Positions 9,137-17,083 of a DNA stretch of 64,000 nt are shown piece by piece; the stretch's first letter is position 1; each line of letters starts with the position of its first letter. Made by a program: the position numbers and the translations under genes. Source of the stretch: Kitasatospora sp. NBC_01250. Its GTDB lineage: Bacteria > Actinomycetota > Actinomycetes > Streptomycetales > Streptomycetaceae. The notes under the pieces are model-generated. The model did no database searches. It was not told the DNA's origin and saw nothing but the letters and a program-made list of their open reading frames with translations. The stretch is taken from the NCBI RefSeq assembly GCF_036226465.1, contig NZ_CP108476.1:1302001-1366000 (forward strand). The letters run 5' to 3'.

Positions 9137-9323
9137 CCCGCCGCGGTGAGGGCGACCCGGCCGGGGGCGTACGCCGCTGCGACCGGTCGTGCGGCCGGCC
9201 CGTAGAGCGGCCCCGCGGCGTAACCACAAGATCCGCGCCCCCTTCCGGTTTCCGTTCGGCGCACGGTACTTCTGGAGGCGGGCGCCCGACCGCGGGTGCC
9301 CGCCGACGGGAGAGGTCGAGAGC

Positions 9324-10211
9324 ATGGGGACGGAACAGCTGACGGAGGGCTGGCGGGTCGACGAGCGGTGCACCAACTGCGACGTCGCGCGGCAGTTGGC
9401 CCCGGGCCTGATCGGCGAGGCCGAGGGCCGCTCGGTGGTGCTGCGCCAGCCGCGCGACCAGGCCGAGCGGGAGGCCCTGCACAGCGCCGCGCACGCCTGC
9501 CCCACCCGGTCGATCCGCCCGCCCGAGGGGCGGCTGGACCCGGTCCTGGACCCGTTCCCGCTGGCGCTGGACGCGGGCGTGCGCTTGTGCGGCCACAACT
9601 CGCCGCGCACCGCCGGGGCCAACTCCTACCTGCTGGCCCGCCCCGACGGCAGCGCGATGATGGTGGACACGCCGCGGTGGAGCGCCGCGCTGACCGCCCG
9701 CTACCAGGCGCTCGGCCGCGTCACCGACGTGCTGCTCACCCACCGCGACCACGCCGCGCACGGCCGCCGCTACGCCGACGAGTTCGGCGCCCGGCTGTGG
9801 ATCCACGAGGGCGACCTCGCCGCCGCGCCCGACGCCGACCAGGTGCTGCGCGGCACCGAGCCGACCGAGATCGCCACCGGGGTGACGGCCTTCCCGCTGC
9901 CGGGCCACACCGAGGGCAGCGTCCTCTACCTCGCGGACGAGCGGTACTGCTTCAGCGGCGACAGCTTCTACTGGTCCCGGACCACCGGGGACCTCGAAGT
10001 CGCCGACAGCGTCACCTGGTACTCCATCCGCGAACTGGCCGCCTCGCTGGCCCGCACCGCGCCCAGGCTGCGCTTCGAGTGGCTGCTGCCCGGCCACGGC
10101 GACCGGCGGCAGCTGCCCGCCGACAAGATGGCCGAGCGGCTGCGCAGCCTGGCCGAACGGACCGGGCAACTCCGGCCCAGGCCCATCGACTTCACCGGCG
10201 TGCGCTGGTAG
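9324..10211 (+). CDS. MBL-fold hydrolase with N-terminal ferredoxin-like domain
   Basis: A 295-aa protein. The first 75 residues carry Cys in CTNC (about 14-17) and HACPTRSI (about 60), a ferredoxin-like module. The metallo-beta-lactamase domain follows with LTHRDHAAHG, PGHTEGSVLY, CFSGDSFYW and LPGHGD. The first motif lacks the leading His of the canonical HxHxDH (the residue is Leu), while the later His and Asp ligands remain, so the metal site may be mononuclear or altered. ATG at 9324 follows GGGAGAGG. Flanked by AIM24 and amidase genes; substrate unknown. Confidence 0.85.
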   Translation: MGTEQLTEGWRVDERCTNCDVARQLAPGLIGEAEGRSVVLRQPRDQAEREALHSAAHACPTRSIRPPEGRLDPVLDPFPLALDAGVRLCGHNSPRTAGANSYLLARPDGSAMMVDTPRWSAALTARYQALGRVTDVLLTHRDHAAHGRRYADEFGARLWIHEGDLAAAPDADQVLRGTEPTEIATGVTAFPLPGHTEGSVLYLADERYCFSGDSFYWSRTTGDLEVADSVTWYSIRELAASLARTAPRLRFEWLLPGHGDRRQLPADKMAERLRSLAERTGQLRPRPIDFTGVRW

Positions 10212-10315
10212 CCGCCGGGGCGCACCGGGGGTCTTGGTGCCGCGCCGGGGCGCGTGTAGTGTCCGCCTCCAGTCGATCAGCGCCGCCAGGCCCTGTCTGA
10301 AGGAGGCACCACCCG

Positions 10316-11797
10316 GTGGACTACGCCGAGTACCGGACACACGACGCGGTGGGCCTGGCCGAGCTGGTGGCGGCGGGCGAGGTGTCGCCCACCGAGCTGC
10401 TCGACCTGGCGATCGCGCGGGCCGAGGCCGTCAACGGCCGGCTGAACGCCATCGTCACCCCGATGTACGAGCTCGCCCGGGCCCGCGCCGCGCAGCCGCC
10501 GACCGGGCCGTTCGCGGGTGTGCCGTTCCTGCTCAAGGACCTCCAGCAGGACTACGCCGGGCTGCCCACCGGCAGTGGCTGCCGGGCGCTGGCGCACCGG
10601 GTCGCCGCCGAGCACAGCACCGTGGTCAGCCGCTGGCTGGAGGCCGGCCTGGTGGTCTTCGGCAAGACCAACACCCCCGAGTTCGGCGCCAAGGGCGTCA
10701 CCGAGCCGGAGGCCAACGGCCCCACCCGCAACCCCTGGGACCTCGGCCGCACCCCCGGCGGCTCCTCCGGCGGCTCGGCGGCCGCGGTCGCCGCGGGCGT
10801 CGTGCCGGTGGCGGGCGCCAGCGACGGCGGCGGCTCGATCCGGATACCCGCCGCCTGTTGCGGGCTCTTCGGCCTCAAGCCGGGCCGTGGCCTGGTCCCG
10901 GCCGGCCCGCTGTCCGCCGAACACCTGGACGGCGCGGCGACCAACGGGGTGATCTCGCGCAGCGTGCGCGACACCGCGGCGATGCTCGACGTCCTCACCG
11001 GCACGCCCGACCCCGGCGGCCCCTACCTCGCCGCCCGCCCGGAGCTGCCGTACGCCGAACTCGCCCGGCGCGAACCGGGACGGCTGCGGATCGGCTTCAG
11101 CACCCGCTCCCCGCTCGGCACCCCGGTGCACCCGCAGGCGGTGGCCGCCGTCGAGGACGCCGCCGCGCTGCTCGCCGGACTCGGCCACGAGGTCGAGCCC
11201 GCCGAGACCGGCATCGACGAACACCGCATGGCCCTGGACTTCCTGAGCATGTGGTGCGTCCAGACCGCCCACGCGGTGGCCGAGACCCGGCGCATCACCG
11301 GTGCCGGTCCGGAGGGCTTCGAGCTGGACACCCTCCTGCTGGCCGCCGCGGGCCGGGCACAGCGGGCCTGCGACCACCACGGCACCCGCCAGCGCTGGAA
11401 CACCTACAACCGCGCGCTGGCCGCCTTCCACCAGCGCTACGACCTGCTGCTCACCCCGACGCTGGCCCGCCCGGCGGTGCGGATCGGCGAGCTGGACACC
11501 CCGCGCCCGGTCCGCGCGGTGGCCCGGGTCCTGCTGCGGCTGGGCCTGCTGGGCACCCTGTCGGGGACGAAGGCCTGGGAGCGCGCCGTCGTGGCCAACC
11601 TCTCGGCCACCCCGTACACCCAACTGGCCAACCTCACCGGCCGCCCCGCGATGAGCGTCCCCACCCACCGCACCCCGGACGGGCTGCCGCTGGGCGTGCA
11701 GTTCGTCGGCCCGCTGGGCGGCGAGGGCACCCTGCTCGCCCTCGCCGCCCAGCTGGAGACCGCCCGCCCTTGGGCCCAACTGGCGCCCCCGCTCTAG
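10316..11797 (+). CDS. Amidase signature family hydrolase
   Basis: A 493-aa amidase with the Ser-cisSer-Lys triad: Lys at about 74 (VPFLLKD), the Gly/Ser-rich [14 protein letters not shown] (about 148-161, cis-Ser) and the nucleophilic Ser in [11 protein letters not shown] (about 174). It is close in layout to AmdA- and 6-aminohexanoate-hydrolase-like members that cleave linear or cyclic amides; the natural substrate is not inferable. GTG at 10316 is supported by AAGGAGG. It is followed by a hairpin terminator at 11804-11842. Confidence 0.92.
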   Translation: MDYAEYRTHDAVGLAELVAAGEVSPTELLDLAIARAEAVNGRLNAIVTPMYELARARAAQPPTGPFAGVPFLLKDLQQDYAGLPTGSGCRALAHRVAAEHSTVVSRWLEAGLVVFGKTNTPEFGAKGVTEPEANGPTRNPWDLGRTPGGSSGGSAAAVAAGVVPVAGASDGGGSIRIPAACCGLFGLKPGRGLVPAGPLSAEHLDGAATNGVISRSVRDTAAMLDVLTGTPDPGGPYLAARPELPYAELARREPGRLRIGFSTRSPLGTPVHPQAVAAVEDAAALLAGLGHEVEPAETGIDEHRMALDFLSMWCVQTAHAVAETRRITGAGPEGFELDTLLLAAAGRAQRACDHHGTRQRWNTYNRALAAFHQRYDLLLTPTLARPAVRIGELDTPRPVRAVARVLLRLGLLGTLSGTKAWERAVVANLSATPYTQLANLTGRPAMSVPTHRTPDGLPLGVQFVGPLGGEGTLLALAAQLETARPWAQLAPPL

Positions 11798-11803
11798 AAC
11801 TTC

Positions 11804-11842
11804 GACCATCCCGCCCGGCCGAGGAGCGGCCGGGCGGTGGTC
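11804..11842 (+). terminator. Terminator after the amidase gene
   Basis: An 11-bp GC-rich stem (11811-11821 and 11827-11837) with a 5-nt loop, extended by GACCA/TGGTC after a 2-nt bulge. It lies between the convergent amidase gene and the small secreted-protein gene and may serve both. Confidence 0.6.
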
Positions 11843-11854
11843 AGCGGGAACGGA

Positions 11855-12247
11855 TCAGCACTGGCTGTAGCCGAAGTTGCCGCCCCAGTTGGTCAGGTTG
11901 TCGCCCGACATCCAGCCCGTGGTGTTGGTGCCCGCGATCCGCCCGTAGTACCAGACGTTGTCGTAGTCGTTGGTGGCGTAGCACCAGATCCACAGCTCGG
12001 TGCCCGAGCTCACCGAGGCCACGTTCCCGCAGCTCGCGTACGGGCCGACCTTGAGGTTGTAGGTGCCGGTCAGGTAGGCGTAGGTGCCGGGGTCGGTGTG
12101 GCTGGTCGACCAGCCGCTGCAGCTGATCGCGGGCTTCAGCACCGACGGCGCCGCCGCGCTCGCACCGGTGGCCCCGGCGAGGCCGGCCACGCCCCCGAAG
12201 AGCACCGCCGAGGTCAGGACCGCAGCGACCCTGCGTCCGATCTGCAT
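11855..12247 (-). CDS. Small secreted SH3-like protein
   Basis: A 130-aa exported protein. A Sec signal peptide (basic MQIGRR, hydrophobic core AAVLTSAVLFGGVAGLAGA, Ala-rich cleavage site near ASAAA) precedes about 100 mature residues rich in Trp, Tyr, Gly and Asn with four Cys. The strands LKVGPYASCGNVASVSSGT and WYYGRIAGTNTTGWMSGDNL resemble a bacterial SH3 domain. ATG at 12247 has GGAG 6 nt upstream; ATG at 12259 is the alternative. Streptomycetes secrete many such proteins, possibly cell-wall binders; function is inferred only from the fold. Confidence 0.75.
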   Translation of the reverse strand: MQIGRRVAAVLTSAVLFGGVAGLAGATGASAAAPSVLKPAISCSGWSTSHTDPGTYAYLTGTYNLKVGPYASCGNVASVSSGTELWIWCYATNDYDNVWYYGRIAGTNTTGWMSGDNLTNWGGNFGYSQC

Positions 12248-12353
12248 CTGATTCTCCATCAGTTCGGCGTCCGTGATGGACGCTTGGAAGGACAGTGCGC
12301 CGTGCGCACGCCAACATGCCAGCAGCCCCGCCGTCCGGTCTTGGAGAAATCCG

Positions 12354-13346
12354 CTAACGGCTCTCCGGCCGAGCGGAGTTCGCCGGGCGGCCGCGCAGCA
12401 GTACGCTGGTGGCCCGGCCCGGCAGGCGGTCCACCGGACGCTCGGGCATGGCACGCAGCTGGCGCAGACCGGCCGGCGTGCAGCCCGTCATCGCCTTGAA
12501 CTCCCGTGCGTAATGGGCCTGGTCGTAGAAGCCGCAGGCGACCGCGATCCGGGCCGGTGGGCAGCCGGCCTCCAGGAGGCGCAGCGAGTGTCGCAGTCGC
12601 AGCAACCGGGCGGCCCGCTTGGGCGAGAGGCCGATCTGCTCGCGGAAGCGCAGCTCCAGGTGGCGCTCGCTCCACCCCACCGCCGCTCCCAGACCGCCGA
12701 CACACCCGTCACCTCCCGACCGGACCACCTGCCGCCAGGCGTGCACCACCTGCTCCGCGGCGGGCCGGCCGCACGCGACGCGCTCCAGCAGGAACGCGTC
12801 CACCAGGGCGAACCGGTCCGACCAGCGCGGCGTCCCGGCCAACCGCTCGGCCAGCAACGCCCCCTGCCACCCCAGCAGATCGCGCACCGGCACCGCGACG
12901 CCGTGCAGCTCGTGCAGGCCGACGCCGAGCACGGTGTAGGCCAGCCAGGGCTCCAGCAGCACCTCGATCCCGCACAGCCGCCCGTCGTGCTCGGCCACCG
13001 TCGGCTCGGTCTGCAGACCGGCGAAGAGCGAGTCGAGACGGGTCCAGCCGGCCTGCGGGTCGCCCGTCAGCGAGCGCCCGACCCGGCCGAGCCGCAGCGA
13101 ACCGCCGAACTCGAGGAGCAGGGTGACCAGTCCGCTGGGCACCTCCAGCCGGCGCTGCGGCCGGTGCAGGGCGAGCCGGTAGCCGCGGTAGCCCGCCACG
13201 CCGGAGCCGGGGGCGCCCGCGGGCGCGGCCCGGACCAGCTCCCAGCTCCCCTCAGGGCCGGTGCCGACCCGCAGGTCGATGGTCCGCACTCCGCCCCGGC
13301 CTGCTGCGGCGTCGAACTCCAGCCGGTCGTACACCTGTTGTGCCAT
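12354..13346 (-). CDS. AraC family transcriptional regulator
   Basis: A 330-aa regulator. The N-terminal about 210 residues form a sensory domain without a recognised name; the C-terminal about 80 residues carry the double helix-turn-helix of AraC/XylS (GWSERHLELRFREQIGLSPK, then CPPARIAVACGFYDQAHYAR and FKAMTGCTPAGLRQLR). The ATG at 13346 follows GGGGGGAG. It is divergent from the Roadblock gene cluster, with 332 bp between the two starts, and could control that cluster or itself; this is inference from position. Confidence 0.9.
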   Translation of the reverse strand: MAQQVYDRLEFDAAAGRGGVRTIDLRVGTGPEGSWELVRAAPAGAPGSGVAGYRGYRLALHRPQRRLEVPSGLVTLLLEFGGSLRLGRVGRSLTGDPQAGWTRLDSLFAGLQTEPTVAEHDGRLCGIEVLLEPWLAYTVLGVGLHELHGVAVPVRDLLGWQGALLAERLAGTPRWSDRFALVDAFLLERVACGRPAAEQVVHAWRQVVRSGGDGCVGGLGAAVGWSERHLELRFREQIGLSPKRAARLLRLRHSLRLLEAGCPPARIAVACGFYDQAHYAREFKAMTGCTPAGLRQLRAMPERPVDRLPGRATSVLLRGRPANSARPESR

Positions 13347-13678
13347 TCAGTCTCCCCCCGAACGACTCGACCCGGCCACCGTAACCCGCAGCGGGGCGCC
13401 GCGCAGCCGGTCGAGAACCGGCCAACTCCCCACCCGCCATGGGGCTCCGGCCGACCCGCCCGGCCGCAGAAGCGCCACGCCGGGGCGTTGCGGTCGGGAA
13501 AACGGCGGACCAACGGGCTGGCCTGAAATCGACGCCCCCTCTATGGATATGCCAATGGCATTGTCATAACGCAGGCGTCACTCAGTAGCCTTCCGTGTCA
13601 GAAGAGCGACGCGTCGTAGCGGACGTTCGGCCTCGCGCCGCCCTGCCCAACCGCTGTCACCATCCGAAGGAGCGTCAG
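13347..13678. promoter_or_regulatory. Divergent control region, AraC gene / Roadblock cluster
   Basis: This 332-bp gap holds an AT-richer island at 13540-13570 in otherwise very GC-rich DNA. It contains a perfect palindrome ATGCCA-A-TGGCAT at 13549-13561, immediately followed by TTGTCA (13561-13566), a possible -35, and TAGCCT at 13586-13591 as a weak -10. A regulator binding the palindrome would cover the promoter of the downstream cluster. Promoter and operator are both predictions by eye. Confidence 0.4.
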
Positions 13679-14062
13679 GTGCCGGGGATCGACGACTGTT
13701 TGTCCGCGGCCCTGCGGATACCCGGCGCCCGCGGGGCAGGTCTGTTCGACTGGGGCAGCGGACTGGCGCTGGGCACGGCGGGCGCCAGCGCGGCCGAGGA
13801 CCACGAGACCACCGCCACCGAGGCGACCGACCTGGTCAGGCTGGCCGCGGAGAGCCTGAGCTTCGCGGACCCGGGCGATCCGCGGCTGCCCCTGCAGGAC
13901 CTGATCCTCACCAGCACCCGCAGCTACCACCTGTTCTGGCTGATCGGCACGGTCTTCGACAGCCGGCTGCTGCTGCACCTGTGGCTGGATCGCGACCAGG
14001 CCAACCTGGCCGGCGCGCGGCTGCGGCTGCAGGCCCTCGCGGAGGAGCTGGTGCTCGGGTGA
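13679..14062 (+). CDS. Roadblock/LC7-like protein A
   Basis: A 127-aa protein. The pattern LFDWGSGLALGTAG ... LILTSTRSYHLFWLI ... LLLHLWLDRDQANLAGARLRL follows that of the protein at 15627-16001 (LVDYGSGMALGT ... ILITLSSQYHLIRPL ... LFLYLALDKRRANLAMARHQL), so the two are diverged paralogs of a Roadblock-like fold. GTG at 13679 is chosen because GAAGGAG precedes it; the open frame extends 28 codons upstream without a site. Its TGA overlaps the next gene's GTG (GTGA), implying translational coupling. Roadblock proteins usually regulate small GTPases; no GTPase gene is nearby. Confidence 0.72.
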   Translation: MPGIDDCLSAALRIPGARGAGLFDWGSGLALGTAGASAAEDHETTATEATDLVRLAAESLSFADPGDPRLPLQDLILTSTRSYHLFWLIGTVFDSRLLLHLWLDRDQANLAGARLRLQALAEELVLG

Positions 14063-15093
14063 ACACCACCGCCGCCGTCCCCGTCCGCGGCGCCACCGGC
14101 ATCGACGCCACCAGCACCGACAGCACCAACGTTGCCAGGGCCGACGTCGACGGCACCAACGTCGACGGCACCGCCTTCGACGAGGACGCGGCCGCCGTGG
14201 CGCGGCTGGCCGACCGGCGGGCCACCGGAGCGCTGCACACCGAGACCGGCACCCTCTTCCTCCACCAAGGCGCCGTGGTCCACGCGGAGAGCCCGCACTG
14301 CCTGGGCCTCGGCGAGCTGCTGATCGGCTGCGGACGGATCACCCCGGACGCCTGGCAGCGCCTGCTGGACCGGTTCGCCGGCGAGCACCGGATCGGGCGT
14401 CTGCTCGTCGCCCAAGGGGTGGTCACCACAGGCGAGTTGGAGGCCTGCTCGGTTGCCGCGCTGTACGACGCCGGCTACTTCGCGCTCGGCCCCGGCTCGC
14501 GTCACACCGGCTTCGAGCCCGGGGCGCGCCACTGGCTGGGTCCGGTGAACGCCGTGGCACCGCGGCTGCTGCACCGCGAGGTCGTCCGCCGCCGCCTGCT
14601 GCTCCAGCGGGTCTGGCCCTGGCCGCAGGTCGACTCGGCGCCGGTGGTGCGCACCGGCCGGACCCTGCCCGGCGCACTGCCGCCCGGCTGTCGGCGGCGC
14701 GAGATCCTGGAGCACGCCGACGGCCGCCGCACCCCGGCCGACCTGGCCCGTCTGCTGGGCCGCTCCAGCTACGCCACCGTGCTGGAGGTCCGCCGGCTCG
14801 CCGCGGCCGGCCTGATCGCCACACCCCCAGCCGTCACACCGCCGGCCCCCGCGCACCCGGCCGCCGTGCACCCGGCCGCCCTGCCGAGGGGCACCGCCAC
14901 CTGCGCGGGCGACGCGCTGTCGCGCCCCGCACCGCCCCACCCCGACGAACGCCCGCAACCGCTCCCCCAACCGCTCCCGTGGCGCACCCGCGGCGCCTCC
15001 CGGTGCCGCGCGGCCGACGACCAGCTGTCCGCCCACGCCCCGGAGACCGCCCTGCTGCTCCGGATCCGAACCGCCCTGGAGGCTCGACTGTGA
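14059..15093 (+). CDS. DUF4388/PATAN-like protein of the Roadblock cluster
   Basis: A 344-aa protein starting at the GTG that overlaps the preceding stop. Residues about 1-45 are Thr/Asp-rich and low in complexity. Residues about 48-160 look like a DUF4388 (PATAN) domain: ADRRATGALHTETGTLFLHQG, AVVHAESP, LGELLIGCGRITPDAWQRLL, RIGRLLVAQGVVTTGEL. A winged-helix-like stretch follows (about 210-255, RREILEHADGRRTPADLARLL ... LEVRRLAAAGLI), then a Pro-rich tail. DUF4388 domains occur with Roadblock and two-component proteins as interaction modules. The assignment rests on motif layout only. Confidence 0.65.
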   Translation: MNTTAAVPVRGATGIDATSTDSTNVARADVDGTNVDGTAFDEDAAAVARLADRRATGALHTETGTLFLHQGAVVHAESPHCLGLGELLIGCGRITPDAWQRLLDRFAGEHRIGRLLVAQGVVTTGELEACSVAALYDAGYFALGPGSRHTGFEPGARHWLGPVNAVAPRLLHREVVRRRLLLQRVWPWPQVDSAPVVRTGRTLPGALPPGCRRREILEHADGRRTPADLARLLGRSSYATVLEVRRLAAAGLIATPPAVTPPAPAHPAAVHPAALPRGTATCAGDALSRPAPPHPDERPQPLPQPLPWRTRGASRCRAADDQLSAHAPETALLLRIRTALEARL

Positions 15094-15127
15094 CCCCCTC
15101 TCCACCCGCCGCCCCCCGCACCCGGTC

Positions 15128-15544
15128 ATGAGGCGGGCACTGAAACCGCGCGGCGAACGGCGCCACTCGGCGGCCCTGGAGAACGCCCTGCTCGCCGAGC
15201 TGCGGGTGCTGCGCCAGCGGGTGCCGCACCTGGCCGGCGGCCTGGTCGCCAGCGTGGACGGCCTGCTGCTCGCCCACGACACGCACGGCACCGAGCCGGA
15301 CAGCCTGGCCGCACTGACCGCCGCCACCCTCGGGGTGGCCCGGCGGCTGGCCGAGGCCACCGGCCAGGGCGACTTCCGCGAGTCGCTGGTCCGCGGCGAA
15401 CACGGCTACGTGGCGACCTACGCGGCCGGCCCGGTCTGCGTCCTGACGCTGCTCTCCCACCCAGACGTGAGCGTCGGCCGCCTGCACCTGGAGGCGCGGC
15501 GCTCGGCGCAGCGGCTGGGCGAACTGCTCCAGAGCACCCCCTGA
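15128..15544 (+). CDS. Roadblock/LC7 domain protein B (CvnB-like)
   Basis: A 138-aa protein with the more canonical Roadblock layout: an amphipathic helix (LLAELRVLRQRVPHLAGG), LVASVDGLLLAHDTHG, the helix LAALTAATLGVARRLAEA, GYVATYAAGPVCVLTLLS, and the last helix LHLEARRSAQRLGELL. It resembles CvnB/MglB-like regulators of small GTPases. ATG at 15128 lies 34 bp after the DUF4388-like gene; no strong ribosome-binding site is visible. Confidence 0.78.
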   Translation: MRRALKPRGERRHSAALENALLAELRVLRQRVPHLAGGLVASVDGLLLAHDTHGTEPDSLAALTAATLGVARRLAEATGQGDFRESLVRGEHGYVATYAAGPVCVLTLLSHPDVSVGRLHLEARRSAQRLGELLQSTP

Positions 15545-15626
15545 CCACCCCCACCTTCGCTCCCCGCCTTCCCTGCACCACCGCACCACCCGACCCCACC
15601 ACACCAGCAACCTTGGGAGAAACGAC

Positions 15627-16001
15627 ATGGCAGACGCCGACAGCTCGCTGCGCCAGGCGATGAGTACCGTGGAAGGCGCGATCGGCGCCGCCCTGGTGGA
15701 CTACGGCAGCGGGATGGCGCTGGGCACCGTGGACGGCGGCGGCGGGCTGGACCTGACGGTCGCCGCCGCCGGCAACACGGACGTCGTGCGGGCCAAGCTG
15801 CGCACCATGGAGATGCTCGGGCTCAACGAGGGCATCGAGGACATCCTGATCACGCTCAGCAGCCAGTACCACCTGATCAGGCCGCTGACCAGCCGCAGCG
15901 GCAAGGGCCTCTTCCTCTACCTGGCGCTCGACAAGCGCCGGGCCAACCTCGCCATGGCACGCCACCAGCTGGCCAAGATCGAGGCCGACCTGGAGGTCTG
16001 A
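15627..16001 (+). CDS. Roadblock/LC7-like protein C
   Basis: A 124-aa protein paralogous to the one at 13679-14062. It opens with an amphipathic helix (SSLRQAMSTVEGAIGAALV), followed by DYGSGMALGTVDGGGG, a helix NTDVVRAKLRTMEML, the strand ILITLSSQYHLIRPL and a final helix NLAMARHQLAKIEADL. Spacing fits a Roadblock fold of usual length. GGGAGAAACGAC precedes the ATG. It is the last gene of the cluster, 20 bp before a 16-bp-stem terminator. Confidence 0.74.
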   Translation: MADADSSLRQAMSTVEGAIGAALVDYGSGMALGTVDGGGGLDLTVAAAGNTDVVRAKLRTMEMLGLNEGIEDILITLSSQYHLIRPLTSRSGKGLFLYLALDKRRANLAMARHQLAKIEADLEV

Positions 16002-16020
16002 CAGGCCCGCCCGCACCAGG

Positions 16021-16060
16021 GGATGGCGCGGACGGGCCTGTTGCCCCGTCCGCGCCATCC
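16021..16060 (+). terminator. Terminator closing the Roadblock cluster
   Basis: A perfect 16-bp inverted repeat (16021-16036 and 16045-16060) with an 8-nt loop starts 20 bp after the stop of the last Roadblock gene. Confidence 0.82.
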
Positions 16061-16182
16061 GTCATCCCCCGAACGGGGCAAACGCGCGGGTCAGCGGTTG
16101 CCCCGGCCGCACGGGCTGCATTCACTGATCGGAGTTCCGACTCCGAATCCCGGCCCAGGCCGGCCGCGCGAGGGTGGTGCAG

Positions 16183-16956
16183 GTGCTGTCAGCCCGCAGT
16201 CTGTTCCAGGAGATCCACAGCAACGACAAGGCGTTCCAGCTCTTCTGCTCGATCGCCGCCAAGGGCGAGGACCAGGGCGGCTGGGAGAACGGACGGATCG
16301 CTCTGCTGGTGGCGGACCAGGCACTCGCCCCGAAGATCGCCCGGCACGGCGCCGACGAGGAGAAGCACGGCCGCATCTTCAACGCGCTGCTGCACAAGCG
16401 CGGCCTGGGCGCCGTCCCGGTCCCCGACGAGACCGACTACACGATGCTCCTGGAACGCCAGGGCATCGGCCTGACCCACAACCGGCTGCGCCGGGACGAG
16501 CCGCTCACCGAGCGGGACGTGATCACCTACCTGGCGCACAGCCGGGTCACCGAGCAGCGCGCCGCCGAGCAGATGCAACTGCTGCGCAAGGTCTTCGGCG
16601 GCCATCCCGAGGTCGGTTGCGCCGTGCGGATGATCTCCGAGGACGAGGACAACCACCTCGCCTACTGTCACGAGGAGCTGCTGCGGCTGGCCGCGGCCGG
16701 CCACGGACGGCTGATCCTGCACACCCTCCAGCAGACGGCGCGCGCCGAGATCCGCACCTACCGCGACGTCAGCCTCGCGGTGATGGCGCACCTGGCCGCG
16801 ATCCTGCACTGGCCGCGCGCCAAGTCCGCCGTGCTCGCCGGCGGCATCCACGCGGTCTACCGCTACGAACAGCTCGGCGGCTGGCGCCGGATGACCACCC
16901 TGCGGATGCCCGAGCGCCGCAACGCACTGGGCGGCCCGGCGACCAGCGCGCCGTAG
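16183..16956 (+). CDS. Ferritin-like domain protein
   Basis: A 257-aa helical protein. Metal-ligand-like motifs occur in two helices (ADEEKHGRIFNALLHKRG and SEDEDNHLAYCHEELLRL), matching the E...ExxH arrangement of the ferritin-like superfamily, along with a third helix HSRVTEQRAAEQMQLL. Such proteins include di-iron oxidases and oxygenases. GTG at 16183 is preferred because GAGGGTGG stands upstream; GTG codons at 16174 and 16177 are too close to it. The gene is set off from the Roadblock cluster by the terminator at 16021-16060, so a shared role is not implied. Confidence 0.72.
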   Translation: MLSARSLFQEIHSNDKAFQLFCSIAAKGEDQGGWENGRIALLVADQALAPKIARHGADEEKHGRIFNALLHKRGLGAVPVPDETDYTMLLERQGIGLTHNRLRRDEPLTERDVITYLAHSRVTEQRAAEQMQLLRKVFGGHPEVGCAVRMISEDEDNHLAYCHEELLRLAAAGHGRLILHTLQQTARAEIRTYRDVSLAVMAHLAAILHWPRAKSAVLAGGIHAVYRYEQLGGWRRMTTLRMPERRNALGGPATSAP

Positions 16957-17083
16957 GCGGACCCAGTCGGCGCGGCTCCCGCGCTCCCCCACTGCCCCTT
17001 CCCAGGCTCCGGGCGCTGTGATGGACTCGACCCGCACCGGCCCTGACCACCGATCAGTACCCGAGCGGCAGCAAGGAGCACGC

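Noticed and set aside
13679..16956. Including the ferritin-like gene in the Roadblock system
   Set aside because: A perfect 16-bp terminator separates them, and the ferritin-like gene has its own start region.
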